Origin: Thiomicrorhabdus sp965602805
Lineage (GTDB): Bacteria > Pseudomonadota > Gammaproteobacteria > Thiomicrospirales > Thiomicrospiraceae
Direction of reading: 5' to 3'
Assembly: GCA_965602805.1 (NCBI GenBank)
Contig: CBFCZK010000013.1
Coordinates: 10,832 to 74,831 of the forward strand
DNA length: 64,000 bases
Shown here: positions 62,608 to 64,000 of the stretch, one piece after another
How positions within the stretch are numbered: the stretch's first letter is position 1
How the letters are laid out: the number at the start of each line of letters is the position of its first letter
The notes under the pieces: generated by a model
The model's database searches: none
What the model was told of the DNA's origin: nothing
What the model saw: only the letters and a program-made list of their open reading frames with translations
Program-made: the position numbers and the translations under genes

Positions 62608-63645
62608 TTAATTTAACCCATGAGCTTCATGGTATTTTTCTTTTATTTGTAATATTAGAGGCAGGGATTTTATAAAAAGCTCAACCAATTCAGGGTCAAA
62701 ATGTTGACCGGATTGTTCAGTGATAAAGTTAACGGCTTCATCTACAGGCCAAGCGCTTTTATAAGGGCGTTCTGTCGTTAAGGCATCAAAGACATCCGCC
62801 ATGCCACAAATTCGGCCACTAATCGGGATTTCTTCGCCTTTTAAGCCATTTGGATAGCCACTGCCATCCCATTTTTCGTGGTGGCTTATAGCGATTTCAC
62901 GCGCCATATTTAGCAAGGTACAGGTTTGCCCCCCTAATATAGCAAGTCCTATATTGGGATGTTGTTGCATTTGATGCCATTCATCAGCATCTAGTTTTCC
63001 TGGTTTTAATAGGATACTGTCAGGAATACCAATTTTACCAATATCATGCATCGGCGCTGCTTCTTGAAGTATTGTGGCTTCTTCTTCTGTCATTCCATAA
63101 GCAAGGCCAATAACTTTGGCGTAATGACTCATACGGATAACGTGCATCCCCGTTTCATTATCTTTGTATTCAGAGGCTCTGCCTAAAGAGACAATAATTT
63201 CTTTTCTAGAGGCTTCTAACTCGCGAGTACGTTCCTGAACAAGGCTTTCTAAAAGACGTTTTTCATCGTGTAACGCCAGATGGGTTTGTACACGCTTTTT
63301 GACGGTGGGTGGACTAATCGGTTTTGCAATAAAGTCAACAGCCCCCAGTTCAAAGCCGAGTGTTTCGTCATCAATGTCACATTTAGCCGTGACAAAAATA
63401 ATGGGAATAGAGGCGGTAGAGGCATCTTTTTTAAGTTGTCGGCAAACTTCAAAGCCATCCATTACAGGCATCATGACATCTAATAAAATTAGATCAGGAG
63501 GCGAGATGGAGCGAGCCACTTTTAAGGCAATCTCACCATTAATCGCCACCTTTATTTTGTAGTCCTCCTTAAGGAGGCCTCTTAAAACATCGATGTTTTC
63601 AGGTGCGTCATCTACGATTAAAATCGTCGCTTTGACCTGCTCCAT
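62608..63645 (-). CDS. HD-GYP response regulator, cyclic-di-GMP phosphodiesterase
   Basis: A 345-residue regulator with an N-terminal receiver (about 5-125; Asp near 54 in LILLDVMMPVMDG, Lys in AKPISP) and a C-terminal HD-GYP domain (about 150-330). The signature HDIGKIGIPD and the HHEKWDGSGYPNGLKGEEIP motif are complete, so c-di-GMP hydrolysis to GMP is expected. It is convergent with the hybrid kinase, an arrangement that suggests it is the kinase's output. Confidence 0.95.
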   Translation of the reverse strand: MEQVKATILIVDDAPENIDVLRGLLKEDYKIKVAINGEIALKVARSISPPDLILLDVMMPVMDGFEVCRQLKKDASTASIPIIFVTAKCDIDDETLGFELGAVDFIAKPISPPTVKKRVQTHLALHDEKRLLESLVQERTRELEASRKEIIVSLGRASEYKDNETGMHVIRMSHYAKVIGLAYGMTEEEATILQEAAPMHDIGKIGIPDSILLKPGKLDADEWHQMQQHPNIGLAILGGQTCTLLNMAREIAISHHEKWDGSGYPNGLKGEEIPISGRICGMADVFDALTTERPYKSAWPVDEAVNFITEQSGQHFDPELVELFIKSLPLILQIKEKYHEAHGLN

Positions 63646-63856
63646 ACCGGACTCCAGTTAAAGGGTTAATCACTATAAAATCAAGGTTATTCATCAGATT
63701 TTAAATGGGTTTGTTGAATCCTAAGGGTAATATTGCATCTATATTTTTGCTCTTGCTTTAGGCAAGAAAACAGCTTAACAACGATTCAATAAATAAACAA
63801 GTTACACACATAAAATGATTATTACCCTTTATTCTGACCCTTTATTCTGTAATAAG
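63646..63856. other. Intergenic region upstream of the soxZ fragment
   Basis: It contains a short tandem CCCTTTATTCTG (about 63824-63850) just before the soxZ fragment and a small CTTGC / GCAAG hairpin. No gene was identified; the HD-GYP promoter must lie here. Confidence 0.5.
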
Positions 63857-63940
63857 TAAAAGCCAACACAGGAGATAAAGTAACCATTAAATCAACCGAC
63901 AACACCAGTGAATCAGGTACGAAATCTATTAAACTTAAGT
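63857..63940 (+). pseudogene. Fragment of soxZ 3' end (direct duplicate)
   Basis: Eighty-four bases match the last codons of the intact soxZ (57668-57751) in the same orientation with about six differences, encoding KANTGDKVTIKSTDNTSESG and the terminal KSIKLK. The stop codon is not retained and the frame runs on into a few unrelated codons. Four or five of the six changes alter an amino acid. No start codon or upstream part of soxZ is present, so it is a non-functional fragment. It lies 6.2 kb downstream of soxZ, beyond the hybrid kinase and HD-GYP genes. Confidence 0.88.
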
Positions 63941-64000
63941 CATTATGTAATCCCCCCATTTTTAACCGATGTTAAAAGTAGAGGTTTAAGCTGCATTGAG

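Overview
The window reads as chromosome of a sulfur-oxidising gammaproteobacterium, most likely of the Thiomicrospira / Hydrogenovibrio / Thiomicrorhabdus group. The basis is a soxYZ pair with a Tat signal and the GGCGG swinging-arm terminus, moderate GC, and a typical gammaproteobacterial housekeeping set (EfpL, YggX, HemW, YicC, TrmB, Fet-type ABC exporter). The genus is inference. No tRNA, rRNA, CRISPR array, intact insertion sequence or phage gene was seen.

Layout. 1-1.7 kb: a TonB-dependent receptor cut by the window edge, with a small His-rich membrane protein, probably metal (zinc-like) uptake. 2-5.3 kb: pgm, a patatin-like lipase and efpL. 5.6-8.9 kb: a five-PAS GGDEF-EAL protein. 9.1-15.2 kb: an unusual cluster of a soluble ClpB-like plus FtsH-like double AAA+ metalloprotease, two YbjN-fold proteins and a two-TM protein of unknown function; this is the best candidate for an undescribed system. 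15.3-21.4 kb (minus): a TlpA-type thioredoxin fused to a hydrolase-like domain, a rhodanese, fetB-fetA and uvrD. 21.8-26.3 kb (plus): trxA, rho, zinc-independent L31, an exported nuclease-like protein and hemE. 26.4-34.9 kb: signalling proteins, yggX-mutY, trmB, AsmA-family, hemW. 35.2-44.8 kb: a secreted unknown, a beta-CASP MBL hydrolase, rdgB, yicC, PBP1A, a fructosamine-kinase-like protein, adk and a desaturase. 45.2-53.3 kb (minus): a heavy-metal RND efflux operon with a PhoPQ-like two-component system, continuing upstream into mobA, a TrpD-like protein and cysG. 56.9-57.8 kb: soxYZ. 58-63.6 kb: a giant hybrid histidine kinase and an HD-GYP response regulator, followed by a broken second copy of the soxZ 3' end.

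Two genome-scale signals cut across the genes. The first is a highly iterated palindrome, CCAGGCCTGG, usually extended to (A)CCAGGCCTGG(T). It has 14 exact copies and several near copies in 64 kb, lying both between and inside genes and built into terminator-like hairpins. The second is an approximately 84-bp direct duplication of the soxZ 3' end that brackets the hybrid kinase / HD-GYP block, as expected of a segment that arrived or rearranged by recombination at soxZ. Four proteins contain cyclic-di-GMP domains; two carry degenerate EAL domains and are probably sensors or scaffolds rather than phosphodiesterases.
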